This document shows, one piece after another, positions 51,419 through 60,865 of a stretch of DNA of 64,000 nucleotides. The translations under genes were made by a program, and so were the position numbers. Position 1 is the stretch's first letter. The number at the start of each line of letters is the position of its first letter. The notes under the pieces are model-generated. The model was given only the letters and a program-made list of their open reading frames with translations. It searched no databases and was not told the DNA's origin. Where the stretch lies: contig NZ_AP027149.1 in NCBI RefSeq assembly GCF_027925445.1, forward strand, positions 4,352,501-4,416,500, in the 5' to 3' direction. This DNA comes from Methylocystis bryophila. GTDB lineage: Bacteria; Pseudomonadota; Alphaproteobacteria; Rhizobiales; Beijerinckiaceae.

Positions 51419-52611
51419 GTGGCGGAGCCGCCGGCTGTGGGCAGGTCGCCCAGAATCACCTCTTCGCCTTCCTTCAGCCCGTCGAGAACTTGCGCGAAGC
51501 TCCGGTTGTTGACGCCGACGCGAACGCGTCGCTCTTCCGGCTCCTTGCCCTTGGCGCCGACGACTCGAACCAGAAAACGCCCGTCAGGACCTTGCTCGCG
51601 CAGAGCGCTGTAGGGAATCGCCAGCGCATTCTTGACGACGCCTTGCACAATCGACACTTGCGCCGACATGCCGATGCGAAGCGTCCCGTCGCGATTGGGA
51701 ACGTCGAAAAGGGCATTGTAGAAGACGGGGGCTCCGACCGCCGTTCCGGGGCTGGAGGACTGCGCAGCCGCTTGCGTCGCGGGAGGCTCGGAATAGCTCG
51801 ACGGCGCAGACTCCACGACGCGCAGCCGCGCCGCATAGCGCTTGTCAGGCTCTCCCATGATCGTGAAGGAGACCGGTTGGCCCACTTTGATGTTCACGAC
51901 GTCCGCTTCCGAGATCTGCGTCTTGACTGTCATCGCGTCGAGCTTCGCGAGCTTCAAGATCACCGGCACGATTTGCGCCGCGACCACCGTCTGCCCCTCC
52001 TTAGTCAGGATCGCCACGACTTCTCCGTCGATCGGCGCGATAATCCTCGTGTAGGAGAGATTGGCCTCCGCGGTCTTCACCAGACTCCGCGCCTGCGCGA
52101 TCTGCGCGCCGAGCGAAGCGAGATCGGCTTCATTGGCTTGCGCCTCGGCTTCGGCGCTTTCAAAATCACGGCGCGAGGTCGCGGCGCCGTGAATCAGCCC
52201 CTGTTGACGCTCCAACTCGAGCCTGGCCTTGCGCAACCGGGCCGCGGCTGCGCGCTGCTTGGCCTCGAGATTGGCGAGATTGGCCTGCTGCGCGCGCAGC
52301 TCGTTGTCTTGAAGCAGCGAGTCGATTTCCGCGAGGAGATCGCCCTCGCGCACATGGTCGCCGAGATTGACTTTAAGCGACTTGAGCTGCCCGGTCGCGC
52401 GGGTGCCGACATCGACCTGGCGAATGGGTTGCAGAACGCCCGCGGCAAGCACCGTGTCTTCTATGTCGAGCTTGCCGATCTTCGCCGTCGAATATTTCGG
52501 CGGCGGCGCATGGCTGGTCCAGGCGGACAGGAAATAGACGATGACAAGCCCCGCGCAGAGCGCGGCGACTGCGGCTCGGGGCTTGGACGCCAACACTTTG
52601 AACCGGGCCAT
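51415..52611 (-). CDS. macA: MacA-type periplasmic adaptor
   Basis: A 398-residue HlyD-family adaptor of the MacA/PvdR kind. An N-terminal helix (AAVAALCAGLVIVYFLSAW) anchors it, then ILQPIRQVDVGTRATGQLKS-like ending LKVNLGDHVREGD opens the lipoyl domain, a coiled hairpin with ANLEAKQRAAAARLRKARLE follows, then IIAPIDGEVVAILTKEGQTV and the membrane-proximal domain ending EGEEVILGDLPTAGG. It starts 57 bases from the PepSY gene stop and overlaps macB, consistent with one operon. Confidence 0.93.
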   Translation of the reverse strand: MARFKVLASKPRAAVAALCAGLVIVYFLSAWTSHAPPPKYSTAKIGKLDIEDTVLAAGVLQPIRQVDVGTRATGQLKSLKVNLGDHVREGDLLAEIDSLLQDNELRAQQANLANLEAKQRAAAARLRKARLELERQQGLIHGAATSRRDFESAEAEAQANEADLASLGAQIAQARSLVKTAEANLSYTRIIAPIDGEVVAILTKEGQTVVAAQIVPVILKLAKLDAMTVKTQISEADVVNIKVGQPVSFTIMGEPDKRYAARLRVVESAPSSYSEPPATQAAAQSSSPGTAVGAPVFYNALFDVPNRDGTLRIGMSAQVSIVQGVVKNALAIPYSALREQGPDGRFLVRVVGAKGKEPEERRVRVGVNNRSFAQVLDGLKEGEEVILGDLPTAGGSAT

Positions 52612-52667
52612 CGCTCGTCTAAAGCCTTCATCGATTGAGGCGCAGCCTTTCGCGCCCGATCACAAAC

Positions 52668-53960
52668 TCAAGTTTCGTAGGCGGTCCCTCCGCCTTCCCG
52701 GCGGCTTGGGCCGGCAGAGGCTTCTACCTCTGGAATGTCACCCGAGCCTCTCTCGGCGGCCAGAGAGTGGCCGCTCCCGGCGCGGGCGGCGCGTTTCCTC
52801 CACCAAATATAGATTCCCGTGATGGAGAGCATCGTGATGACAAAGCCCAGCGCGCAGACGAACAATCGATACGGCAGCCCGAACACCTGGCCCATGTGCA
52901 GCGCGTAAAGCCAGCTTTCGATCGTGTTGCCAAGACGCTGCCCGCTCGGCAAGTTCAGCAAGAGCAGAGCGCCCGTGTCGGCGTCGAAAGTGACGTTCGC
53001 GCCATCGGTGTGCAGCTCGCCGACGATATCCCGGCTGCTGCGCTCCTGATAAGAATAGGCGTTCAGTTCCTTGAAATACGCCAAGGAGAGCGGCTGGCCG
53101 ACGGTGAAGCCTTTCGCGCTTCCCTGCTCCGAAAGGAGCCTCTGCCCGACCGCCTCGGCCGCGCGCCAATCCAGCCCAGGCGCTAGAACCGCACGTTTTG
53201 GCAGGGCTTCGTAATCATCGATGCGCGAGGTGAAATCGAAGAGCGACCCCATCACCCATTCATAAACAGGTCGTCGCATGTCCATCATCACGCTCGACCA
53301 GGCGAAGACGAAGAGCAGCGCCCAGAGCCAAAGTCCCGGCGCGCGGTGCAGATCGAAGTTCAGGCGGTAGAAACCGGCGTTGCGCTTGACGAGCCAAGCG
53401 GGCTTCCAACGCCGCCAGAACGAGGCCGTCGTTTGCGGCAGCGTGAGATAGAAGGCCACGAAACAGTCGAGTGTCCAGGCGAGCGCGATGACTCCAAGCG
53501 TCAATTGGCCGACGCCGCCGAGCGCAAGCCGCCAATGCAGATCGTAGATGAAGGGCATAAGATTGATGAGCCCCTGGGATAGATCGGCGCTTCGTCGCCT
53601 TCCGAGTTCCTCGCCGGTGAAGGGATTGATGAAGAATTCGGTGAAGTCGAGCTCATAGGGCTTGCCGGTCGCGGGGGCGACGCGCGGCTCGAAATAGATT
53701 CTTGCCTGATCGGGCGCGGTGTTCTGCACATACCGGACGCGCCCCTGCGGCACGAGCGCATCGGCCCGCTCGGCGAGTTCCGCGAGGCTCAATCGCGTCG
53801 GATGTGACGGCTCGGCTGCGAAGAGCTGGGGAGCGAAAACGCGCTCAAGCTCCATGTTGAAGGCGAGCAGGCTGCCCGTGAGTCCTACAACGATCAGGAA
53901 GACCGCCATCAAGAGACCGACCCAGCGATGGAGCCAGACGAAGAAGCCGCGGGTCTTCAT
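52668..53960 (-). CDS. PepSY-associated membrane protein
   Basis: A 430-residue inner-membrane protein of the PepSY-TM family. The N-terminal helix FFVWLHRWVGLLMAVFLIVV is followed by a periplasmic PepSY module (LSLAELAERADALVPQGRVR; GKPYELDFTEFFINPFTGEE), and central helices with FNFDLHRA-like LNFDLHRAPGLWLWALLFVF. The C-terminus has LPYRLFVCALGFVITMLSIT and a GIYIWWRKRA end. Conserved histidines lie in WLHRW, DLHW and DLHR. Such proteins reduce siderophore-bound metal (FpvG and PiuB type). Its ATG at 53960 overlaps the upstream PepSY stop. Confidence 0.88.
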   Translation of the reverse strand: MKTRGFFVWLHRWVGLLMAVFLIVVGLTGSLLAFNMELERVFAPQLFAAEPSHPTRLSLAELAERADALVPQGRVRYVQNTAPDQARIYFEPRVAPATGKPYELDFTEFFINPFTGEELGRRRSADLSQGLINLMPFIYDLHWRLALGGVGQLTLGVIALAWTLDCFVAFYLTLPQTTASFWRRWKPAWLVKRNAGFYRLNFDLHRAPGLWLWALLFVFAWSSVMMDMRRPVYEWVMGSLFDFTSRIDDYEALPKRAVLAPGLDWRAAEAVGQRLLSEQGSAKGFTVGQPLSLAYFKELNAYSYQERSSRDIVGELHTDGANVTFDADTGALLLLNLPSGQRLGNTIESWLYALHMGQVFGLPYRLFVCALGFVITMLSITGIYIWWRKRAARAGSGHSLAAERGSGDIPEVEASAGPSRREGGGTAYET

Positions 53961-55201
53961 GATATTGCCTCCCGCGTGGCCGGAGCGGCCCGAGTGTCCC
54001 CGCGCCGGCCGCGAAGCCGCCGCGCCTTGCGCTTCTTCCACCAGACATAGACGCCCGTGACGGAGAGCATGACGACGATGAGCCCAAGAACGCAGACGAA
54101 GATGCGGTAGGGAAGATAGTCGACGGGATCGCGCGCCATATGCAGCGCGCGCAGCCACGCGGTCAGCGTCTCGCCGGAGTGACCGGTCGACGTCCCCATC
54201 GCAGCGAGAAAAGAACCGTCGTCGCCGTCAAAGAAGACAGTGAGCTCCTTGTCGGCGGGGAAGGGCCGATCGGTCTCGACGATATAATTGTATGTCCGCG
54301 CATAGCGCAGCGACGTGAGCCCCTTCGGCTCGAGAAGCCGGAAGCCTCCGGCCTTCGCCTGCTCGGCGGCGAGTTCTCTTCCTCTCGCCTGCGCCGCGCG
54401 CCAGTCGAGCTTCATCGGGCCTTCGTCCTTGCGCGGCGAAGCGAAGCCCGCGACCTGCTCCTCTATGGGCCGCACGTCGAACAGCGCCGCCATCACCTTC
54501 TCGAAGACGCCAAAGCTGTCGACGAGACAGACGCTCGACCAAGCGAAGATGAAGAGCATCGCCCAGAGCCACAAGCCGCTCGCGCGGTGAAGGTCGAAGT
54601 TCACGCGATAGAAGCCGCCGCGCCATTTGACGAGCCAGGCCGGCTTCCATCGCGCCCAGAACTTCTCGAGCGTCACCGGCAAGGTCAGATAGAAGCCGGC
54701 GAAGCAATCGATCGTCCAGAGAATCGCGAGGATGGCGAGGATCCACAGTCCCGTTTGGCCCATCGCCAGAGAGGTGTGCAGGTCGTTGACGAAGGGCATG
54801 ATGTTGGCGACGAAACCCTGCGTGTAGCCGCTATAGGGGGAGCGCCCGAGCTCCCTGCCGGTCCAGGGGTCGAGGACGATCACGCCCGCATCCTCCGGAT
54901 AGGGCTTCCCCGTCGCCGGGTCTGTTCGCGGCGCCATGCGCACGATCGCTTGATCGTCGCGAAGACGAAAGAAATAGGCGGCGGTCGCGTGCGGCATGAG
55001 CGCCTCGGAGCGCTCCGCAAGCTCGGCAAGCTCGAGTCTTCGAGCGTCCGGCGACGGCTTTGCCGCGACAAGGCTAGGATCGAGGAGCGCGGAGAGGTCG
55101 CCCCGAAAAGCGAGCAGGCTGCCCGTGACGCCCTCGATGATGAGGAAAAGCGCCATGGCGAGGCCGACATAACGATGGATCCAGACGAATAGCCGCCGCA
55201 T
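53957..55201 (-). CDS. PepSY-associated membrane protein
   Basis: A 414-residue paralogue of the neighbouring PepSY protein, with the same order: LFVWIHRYVGLAMALFLIIE, a PepSY region (LELAELAERSEALMPHATAA; PGKPYPEDAGVIVLDPWTGR-type), FVNDLHTSLAMGQTGLWILA, NFDLHRASGLWLWAMLFIFA and a C-terminal TGVYVWWKKRKARRL end. Sequence similarity to the next gene is clear but moderate, so the duplication is old. It lies 60 bases beyond the TonB-receptor stop. Two such proteins in a row suggest a heterodimeric metal reductase. Confidence 0.88.
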   Translation of the reverse strand: MRRLFVWIHRYVGLAMALFLIIEGVTGSLLAFRGDLSALLDPSLVAAKPSPDARRLELAELAERSEALMPHATAAYFFRLRDDQAIVRMAPRTDPATGKPYPEDAGVIVLDPWTGRELGRSPYSGYTQGFVANIMPFVNDLHTSLAMGQTGLWILAILAILWTIDCFAGFYLTLPVTLEKFWARWKPAWLVKWRGGFYRVNFDLHRASGLWLWAMLFIFAWSSVCLVDSFGVFEKVMAALFDVRPIEEQVAGFASPRKDEGPMKLDWRAAQARGRELAAEQAKAGGFRLLEPKGLTSLRYARTYNYIVETDRPFPADKELTVFFDGDDGSFLAAMGTSTGHSGETLTAWLRALHMARDPVDYLPYRIFVCVLGLIVVMLSVTGVYVWWKKRKARRLRGRRGDTRAAPATREAIS

Positions 55202-55261
55202 CGTCTTGCTTCCTTCAAAGAGCCGCGAGCCTGTGAGACTCGCGGCGCGCCATCGCGCAGA

Positions 55262-58200
55262 TCAATATTTCGCGACGATCGCCTCAGGCGCGAAACCGGT
55301 GAAGTGGTAGTTCAGGCCGCCGCGCAGAATGTTGATCTGCGGGTGGAAATTGGCGTCGATGACGCCGCTCCAGCCGCCTGAGATCCCGCCGCCGCTGATG
55401 TCGGCGAAAAGATATTCGAGCTTCGCCGACCAGTTCGTCGCGAACATCCACTCGGCGCCGCCGCCAACCGCCCAGCCGGTGCGCGTGTTGGCGACGCCCC
55501 AGGCGTCGACGCCGTCATAGGCGAAGCCCGCCGTCGTCAGCAGCAGCAGGGTGGGCGTGACGAGATAGCCGGCGCGTCCGCGCAGCGTCCCGACGTAGGG
55601 CAGGCTCGCCTGTGCTGTGTTGAAGGGCGCCGCTTGCACGAGGGCGCCGCCCGAAAAGGGCGAGGCGTGGACGGCCGCCGTCTGCTTGCCCCCGCCCGAG
55701 ACGCTCGTCACTTGGATATCCGCTTCGGCGCCGATCACGACCGAGGAGCCGAACTGGTAGTTGTAGCCGACCTGACCGCCGCCCAGCGCGCCGCCCGCGC
55801 CGCCCCTGAGGCTGCCCGCCGGCAAATAGGCGAGGTTCGGGCTGACCCCTGCGCCGAAGGGCAGGCTCGGGTCCCAATAGGTTGCGGTCCCGGCTTGTCC
55901 GCTCTTGGCGTCGAGAACGCCGCCGAGATTCGCGCCGGCGTAGAAGCCGCGCCACGGTGAGGCGGGCGGCAGAACGGCGACCGGCGCGTCCTTGAGATGG
56001 GGGAGATCGGCGGCCACGACGATCGGCGCCCGCCCCTCCTCGCCGAACTTATAGCTGAAGCCGACCTCGAGCAGATTCTGATCGAGGCGACGCGCGCCCG
56101 TGAAGACGGTCGTCACCGGCGTGGCGAGCGTCGAGGCGTCCGAGACGCTGCCGAAATCCGTGTAACGATATTCGCCGCGGATCGCCCAGCTCCGAGTCAT
56201 CGCCCATTCGAGGCCAGCGCCGAGAGTCCAGCCGACGCGCAGCATGGATCGGCTGCTCGAGGCGTTGAAGAGGCCCTGCCCGTCGCCGCCCCAGAGATAG
56301 CTTTGCTGCGTGAAGCCGCCGAGCGCCGCGCCGCCGGTCACGAAGGGCAGCAGTCGGCCCCAGGCGTAGCCGGCGCGCGCGCGGATCGAGCCTTGCAGGT
56401 TTGACTTCACCGCCGTCGTCAATGTGCCGCCGGGCGTCGCGGGTCCAAAGAAGCCGTTGCCATCATAGACCGGCAGCAGCGAGCTTCTGACGAGGTTCAT
56501 TCCAGTGAGCGAGCCCTCGAGACCGGCGACGAGATGATCGAGCTGCCAATTGTAGCCGACATGCCCCTCGACGCTCGCGACCTGCGCGTCGCTGTTGAGC
56601 GAATCATCGGCGCCGAGCCCCCCCGGCGTCGCGATGTAATAATGGCCGTTGTTCGCGCCCCAGATCATGCCGACCTGACCGCCCGCGTAAAGGCCGGCCC
56701 AGCTGTAGCCGGTCCAGTCGATCGGCGGCGCCTTGGCGGCGAGAACGGGCGCGGCGACCGGCACGAGCAGCGGATTGCCGAATTTGTAGCTCGCGCCGAC
56801 CTGGAACTGATTTTGATCGAGGCGACGTCCGCCGCCGTAGAAAGTCCCGGGAGTGGAGACGGTCGGCCTGTCCGAAACGGTTCCGAACTCCGAATAGCGA
56901 TATTCGCCGCGGATGGACCAATGATCGCTGACGGCCCATTCCGCGCCGCCGCCGATCGTCCAGCCGAGCCGTGTCGTCCATTGCAACCCGTGCGTCGCGA
57001 AGCCGTCGTAGGCGAAATTTGCCCCGTTTCCACCGGCGAAATCGGACTGCGTGCCGAAATGGCCGATGGCGAGGCCGCCGGTCACATAGGGAAGCAAGCG
57101 TCCGAACGCATAGCCCGCGCGTCCGCGCAGAGACCCCTGAATGTCGGACTGAACCATCGAGACCAGCGCGGCCTGATTGTCAGCGACATCGGAGGCGCTC
57201 AGGTTCTCGCGCTTGATCAGGCTGGTTCCATCGACCGAGGCTTCGACGCCGAGCACCAGATTGCTCTCGAGCTGCTGATTGTAGCCGGCATGCGCGCCGA
57301 AGATCACGCCCTGCGCGTCATGGGCGAGATCGACAGACCTTGTGACGCCGTCGGGCGTTCCGAAGTTATAGGCGCCGTGATTGTCGCCATAGGCGTAGCC
57401 GGCCTGACCGCCGAGATAGAAGCCGGTCCAATTGGCGGCGTAAGCGGCGGGAACAACGGAACCGCCCTTATGCGACGGCAGATCGCCGGGCGCCGGGCCC
57501 TTGAGGATCGGCGCGGCGATCGCGAACATCTCTGGGTCCGCGCCGCCAAACTTGTAGCTTGCGCCGACTTGAACCTGATTCTGCGTGACGTGACGATCGC
57601 CCTGATACCAAATCCCGCCCGAAGAGAAGGAGTTCGGCGATTCGCCAATGTGGCCGAAGTCCGAGTAGCGATATTCGGCGCGCGCCGACCAGCGTGGCGT
57701 GATCGCATATTCGACGCCTCCGCCGGCCGTCCAGCCGAGTCGCCAGACAGAACGATCGTTTGCGGTGGCGGCATACAAGGGTCCGGGAACGTAGCTCCCA
57801 ATATCGGGGTTGAAGACGTTGGTTATCTGCTCGCTAAGGCTGGACTGAAGATCGAAATTCCCCAAGGCCAGACCGGCGGTTCCGTAAGCGAGCAGGCGAT
57901 TCCAGGCATAGCCGGCGCGGGCGCGCAGCGAGCCTTGGAAATTGGACTGGATGCGCGCGTCGACCGCGCCGCCACAGGCGCCCGCGTTGCAGTAGGCGCC
58001 GGGAGAGGAGAATGAATAAAAGCTTGGATCGAGCGTGCTCCAGCCGAGCTGCTCGCGCTTGCTGAGATTCGTCACATCGCCCGAGGCCTCGAGGCCCAGG
58101 ACCCAGTTGTCGAACTGCTTATTGTAGCCCAGATGCGCGCCGGCCAGCACGCCATAGCCGTTCGTGTTGAAGGACTGCGTGCCGAAGTAGCCCTCAGGCG

Positions 58201-60865
58201 CGACATAGGAGAAGTTTCCGCCATTGTCGCCGACGTCCATCCCGATCTGCAGACCGGCATAGGGGCCGGTCCAGTCGTGAACCCAGCTCATGACTGGCTC
58301 TGGGGTCCTGGGGGGGATGGGGGGCAGGCCCGGCCATTGCGCGCGGATGTGACCCAGCACGCTGAAATTGTCGCCGATGCTGCGTCCGCCATAGGACCCG
58401 GCGAGCCCGACGAGCGGCGCCGTCACTTGGGCGGCCGTATAATAGGTCCGGTCGAAAAGATTGTGGACGTTGACGCCGGCGTCGAGCTTCCAGCCTTCGT
58501 AATAGAAGGGGTAGTCGGCGAGCAGGTCCACCGTCCCATAGCCGGCGATGCTCGGCGTGAGCCAGCCGAGGCCCTGAGCAAGGAACGTATTGTCGTTCAT
58601 CCGCTGCGCGCCGTTGTAATGATAGGTCGCGCCGAGCTTCAGCCCCTTGAGGTTCCCATCCTGGAATTCATAGGTCCCGGAAAGGGTGGCGACGTTGCGG
58701 GGAATGCCGGGCAAGGGCTGACCGGGGAGGGCCCCCTGGCCGGAGCCGGCCGTCTGCTGGCCCAAAACCCCCTTGGTGACCTCGACCGACTGGTTGGTGT
58801 AGGCCAGGATCACGTTCAAACCGGGGTAGATCTCCCCCTGAATATCGACTTCCGGCCCCTTGCTGCGGGCTTCGCCGACCAGAACGACGCAACCTCCGGA
58901 ATTGAAGACCCCTATCCCGCCGCAAAAGTGGAGAGGATTGGGGTCCGGCTCCGGGACATTGGTCTTGGTCAGGTCGTAATAATCGACGGTGGCGCGCAGC
59001 TTGCCGTCGAAGAACTCGAATTTGAGACCGGCTTCCGCGTCGCGCGCGCCGGATGGCGGCGTGACGATGCCGGGATAAACGACGCCCGAATTGGTCGAGA
59101 AGCCCTCGGCGTAGCTGATATAGCCGCTCACCCAGGGGAAGGGACGCCACAACAGGCCGAAGCGCGGCGTCAGATATTGTTCTGCGCTCGCCTGCTGCGG
59201 CGCAGCTTGTGTTGCGCCCCAATTGGCGGCGAAGCTCGGGATGCCGGTCGCTCCACCGCCCTGGCGGAAATATTGATAGCGTGCGCTCGCCAGGAAAAAG
59301 AGATCATAGGGCAGCTTGATCTGATCCTGAGCGTAAAGGCCGCCGGTATCCTGTGGATTCGTATAGGACTGATAGGGACCAACCGTCTGCAGCAGTGGTA
59401 ACCCTGGGTGGACCGGATAAAAAATGCTTTCCGGCGAGTTCGCTGGGCCGAACGAATAGTTGTTCCAGTTGAGAGTTTTGTAGAAGTCTCCACCGAACAG
59501 CAGCGTATGCTCAACTCCCCAGGTGTCGATTTTTCCGGTGATGTCGGCCTCGGTCGCCATGGTTTGCGTCCCGTAATGGGCGTAGCCGAAGCCGCGACCA
59601 TAGGTGGGCGACGCAGCGGGGGGAGCATACGCGAAATATGGGAAGGAAAAGTCATATAGGCCGGTGCCAAGGCGTTGAGTGTTGTCAGCCTCGTAGCGAT
59701 TGTAATACAACACTTGCTTGATTGACCAATCATTGTTGAAATTATGCGCCCAGGTCAGCGCTGAAAAAAAGTTGTTATTTATTGAAGGCGACCATTCCTG
59801 ATAATTTGTATTGCGCGGCAGGGAGACGAAATTTCCGTTAATTTGGGGATCGCTCGGGAAGTATCCTGCAAAATTATTCCGATAGTACTGTCCTTCGAGC
59901 TTTACCCAACTATCGTTGTCGATATTCCATTTGACGACTGGCGCAACAAAGATGTTCTCCGAATGGGTGTTGTCGATGAAAGACCCGAAGGGCGCGCCGT
60001 TGTTCTCATAGGACATGTTCATCCGATAGAGCCAAGACTTATCGGAAGTGAGCGGCCCGGTGGCGTCGACAGTCGTGCGATAATCGGCGAGCGAGCTGCC
60101 CTGCACGTTTACGTCGTAGAAGGGCTGATCGAGAGGCTGCTTGGTGATGACGTTGATGAGGCCGCCGGGCTCGCTGAGCCCATAGAGCACGGCCGCGGCG
60201 CCCTTTAAGACCTCGATGCTCTGCACATTGGCGAATTGCACGAGTTGCGACGTGCCGAACGAGAAGGCGGCCCCCGGCCCGTTGCCCAGATCGAGTCGGA
60301 AGCCGTCGCGGTAGATGTAATTCGTCGCAAATCCGCGAAGGACGATATTGCCGTAAGGATTGCCGTTGGAGGTCGGGCCGTTGGTCGTCGTCACGCCGCT
60401 GACGAACTGCAGCGCCCGCGAGAGATCCGTGACCTGCTGATCCCTCAGCACCTGCTGCGTGACCGTCTGCACATTGGCCGGCGTGTCCATGACCGACGCG
60501 CTGGTCTTGAGGGCGGTGGTGGCTTTCTCGTAGGTGTAACTGGTGTTGAAGGGGCTCTGCTGCGGCCCGGCCCCGCCATAGTTCTGGGCGGCGGCGGCAG
60601 CCGCGGCGGCGCCTGCGGCCGCAGAGGCCGCGGCCTGATCGCCGGCGCCGGTCGCCGGCCCCGCCACCGGGCGCGAATTGCCGCGGCCGCCGGCGTTCTG
60701 GCTCGCGCCGGTGCGCGGCGCGGGCTTGGCTTTCGGCACGCTCCTCGCCACCTGCTTGGGCTTGCCGATGTCGATCGACGGGAGACTCGTCTGCGCCTGA
60801 GCCGTGGTCGCCACCGCGATCGCCGCCGCGCTGACGCTGTTGAGAATGACTGTGAACCGCCGCAT
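55262..60865 (-). CDS. TonB-dependent receptor fused to four outer-membrane barrel domains
   Basis: A 1867-residue protein. Residues 1-25 are a signal peptide; 38-107 are low-complexity with a poly-Ala run; 118-245 form the plug (VMDTPANVQTVTQQVL; RALQFVSGVTT; VQSIEVLKGAAAVLYGLSEP); about 250-845 form the 22-strand receptor barrel, ending IGDNFSVLGHIRAQW where a normal receptor would stop. A Pro linker (846-860) leads into four repeats of an OmpA/RopB-like 8-strand barrel at about 865-1107, 1146-1363, 1388-1608 and 1637-1855. Each has RAGYAWGRLLPFVTGG-, GWTxGGGxEWA-, RGEYRYSDFG- and QVGASYKFG-type strands. The frame is open throughout. A siderophore or chalkophore ligand is inferred. Confidence 0.88.
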   Translation of the reverse strand: MRRFTVILNSVSAAAIAVATTAQAQTSLPSIDIGKPKQVARSVPKAKPAPRTGASQNAGGRGNSRPVAGPATGAGDQAAASAAAGAAAAAAAAQNYGGAGPQQSPFNTSYTYEKATTALKTSASVMDTPANVQTVTQQVLRDQQVTDLSRALQFVSGVTTTNGPTSNGNPYGNIVLRGFATNYIYRDGFRLDLGNGPGAAFSFGTSQLVQFANVQSIEVLKGAAAVLYGLSEPGGLINVITKQPLDQPFYDVNVQGSSLADYRTTVDATGPLTSDKSWLYRMNMSYENNGAPFGSFIDNTHSENIFVAPVVKWNIDNDSWVKLEGQYYRNNFAGYFPSDPQINGNFVSLPRNTNYQEWSPSINNNFFSALTWAHNFNNDWSIKQVLYYNRYEADNTQRLGTGLYDFSFPYFAYAPPAASPTYGRGFGYAHYGTQTMATEADITGKIDTWGVEHTLLFGGDFYKTLNWNNYSFGPANSPESIFYPVHPGLPLLQTVGPYQSYTNPQDTGGLYAQDQIKLPYDLFFLASARYQYFRQGGGATGIPSFAANWGATQAAPQQASAEQYLTPRFGLLWRPFPWVSGYISYAEGFSTNSGVVYPGIVTPPSGARDAEAGLKFEFFDGKLRATVDYYDLTKTNVPEPDPNPLHFCGGIGVFNSGGCVVLVGEARSKGPEVDIQGEIYPGLNVILAYTNQSVEVTKGVLGQQTAGSGQGALPGQPLPGIPRNVATLSGTYEFQDGNLKGLKLGATYHYNGAQRMNDNTFLAQGLGWLTPSIAGYGTVDLLADYPFYYEGWKLDAGVNVHNLFDRTYYTAAQVTAPLVGLAGSYGGRSIGDNFSVLGHIRAQWPGLPPIPPRTPEPVMSWVHDWTGPYAGLQIGMDVGDNGGNFSYVAPEGYFGTQSFNTNGYGVLAGAHLGYNKQFDNWVLGLEASGDVTNLSKREQLGWSTLDPSFYSFSSPGAYCNAGACGGAVDARIQSNFQGSLRARAGYAWNRLLAYGTAGLALGNFDLQSSLSEQITNVFNPDIGSYVPGPLYAATANDRSVWRLGWTAGGGVEYAITPRWSARAEYRYSDFGHIGESPNSFSSGGIWYQGDRHVTQNQVQVGASYKFGGADPEMFAIAAPILKGPAPGDLPSHKGGSVVPAAYAANWTGFYLGGQAGYAYGDNHGAYNFGTPDGVTRSVDLAHDAQGVIFGAHAGYNQQLESNLVLGVEASVDGTSLIKRENLSASDVADNQAALVSMVQSDIQGSLRGRAGYAFGRLLPYVTGGLAIGHFGTQSDFAGGNGANFAYDGFATHGLQWTTRLGWTIGGGAEWAVSDHWSIRGEYRYSEFGTVSDRPTVSTPGTFYGGGRRLDQNQFQVGASYKFGNPLLVPVAAPVLAAKAPPIDWTGYSWAGLYAGGQVGMIWGANNGHYYIATPGGLGADDSLNSDAQVASVEGHVGYNWQLDHLVAGLEGSLTGMNLVRSSLLPVYDGNGFFGPATPGGTLTTAVKSNLQGSIRARAGYAWGRLLPFVTGGAALGGFTQQSYLWGGDGQGLFNASSSRSMLRVGWTLGAGLEWAMTRSWAIRGEYRYTDFGSVSDASTLATPVTTVFTGARRLDQNLLEVGFSYKFGEEGRAPIVVAADLPHLKDAPVAVLPPASPWRGFYAGANLGGVLDAKSGQAGTATYWDPSLPFGAGVSPNLAYLPAGSLRGGAGGALGGGQVGYNYQFGSSVVIGAEADIQVTSVSGGGKQTAAVHASPFSGGALVQAAPFNTAQASLPYVGTLRGRAGYLVTPTLLLLTTAGFAYDGVDAWGVANTRTGWAVGGGAEWMFATNWSAKLEYLFADISGGGISGGWSGVIDANFHPQINILRGGLNYHFTGFAPEAIVAKY
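55296..58273 (-). repeat. four tandem barrel-coding repeats within the receptor gene
   Basis: The last 3 kb of the receptor gene is a run of four homologous units of about 650-730 bases encoding outer-membrane barrels. Units 2 and 3 are most alike (RRLDQNQFQVGASYKFG against RRLDQNLLEVGFSYKFG), unit 4 is the most diverged. The linkers are Pro/Ala-rich and read like former mature N-termini of separate RopB-type proteins. Confidence 0.8.

Noticed and set aside
56534..58015. Open frame of 493 residues opposite the receptor gene
   Set aside because: It mirrors the GC-rich repeat region of the real gene and its residues show no domain or good start.
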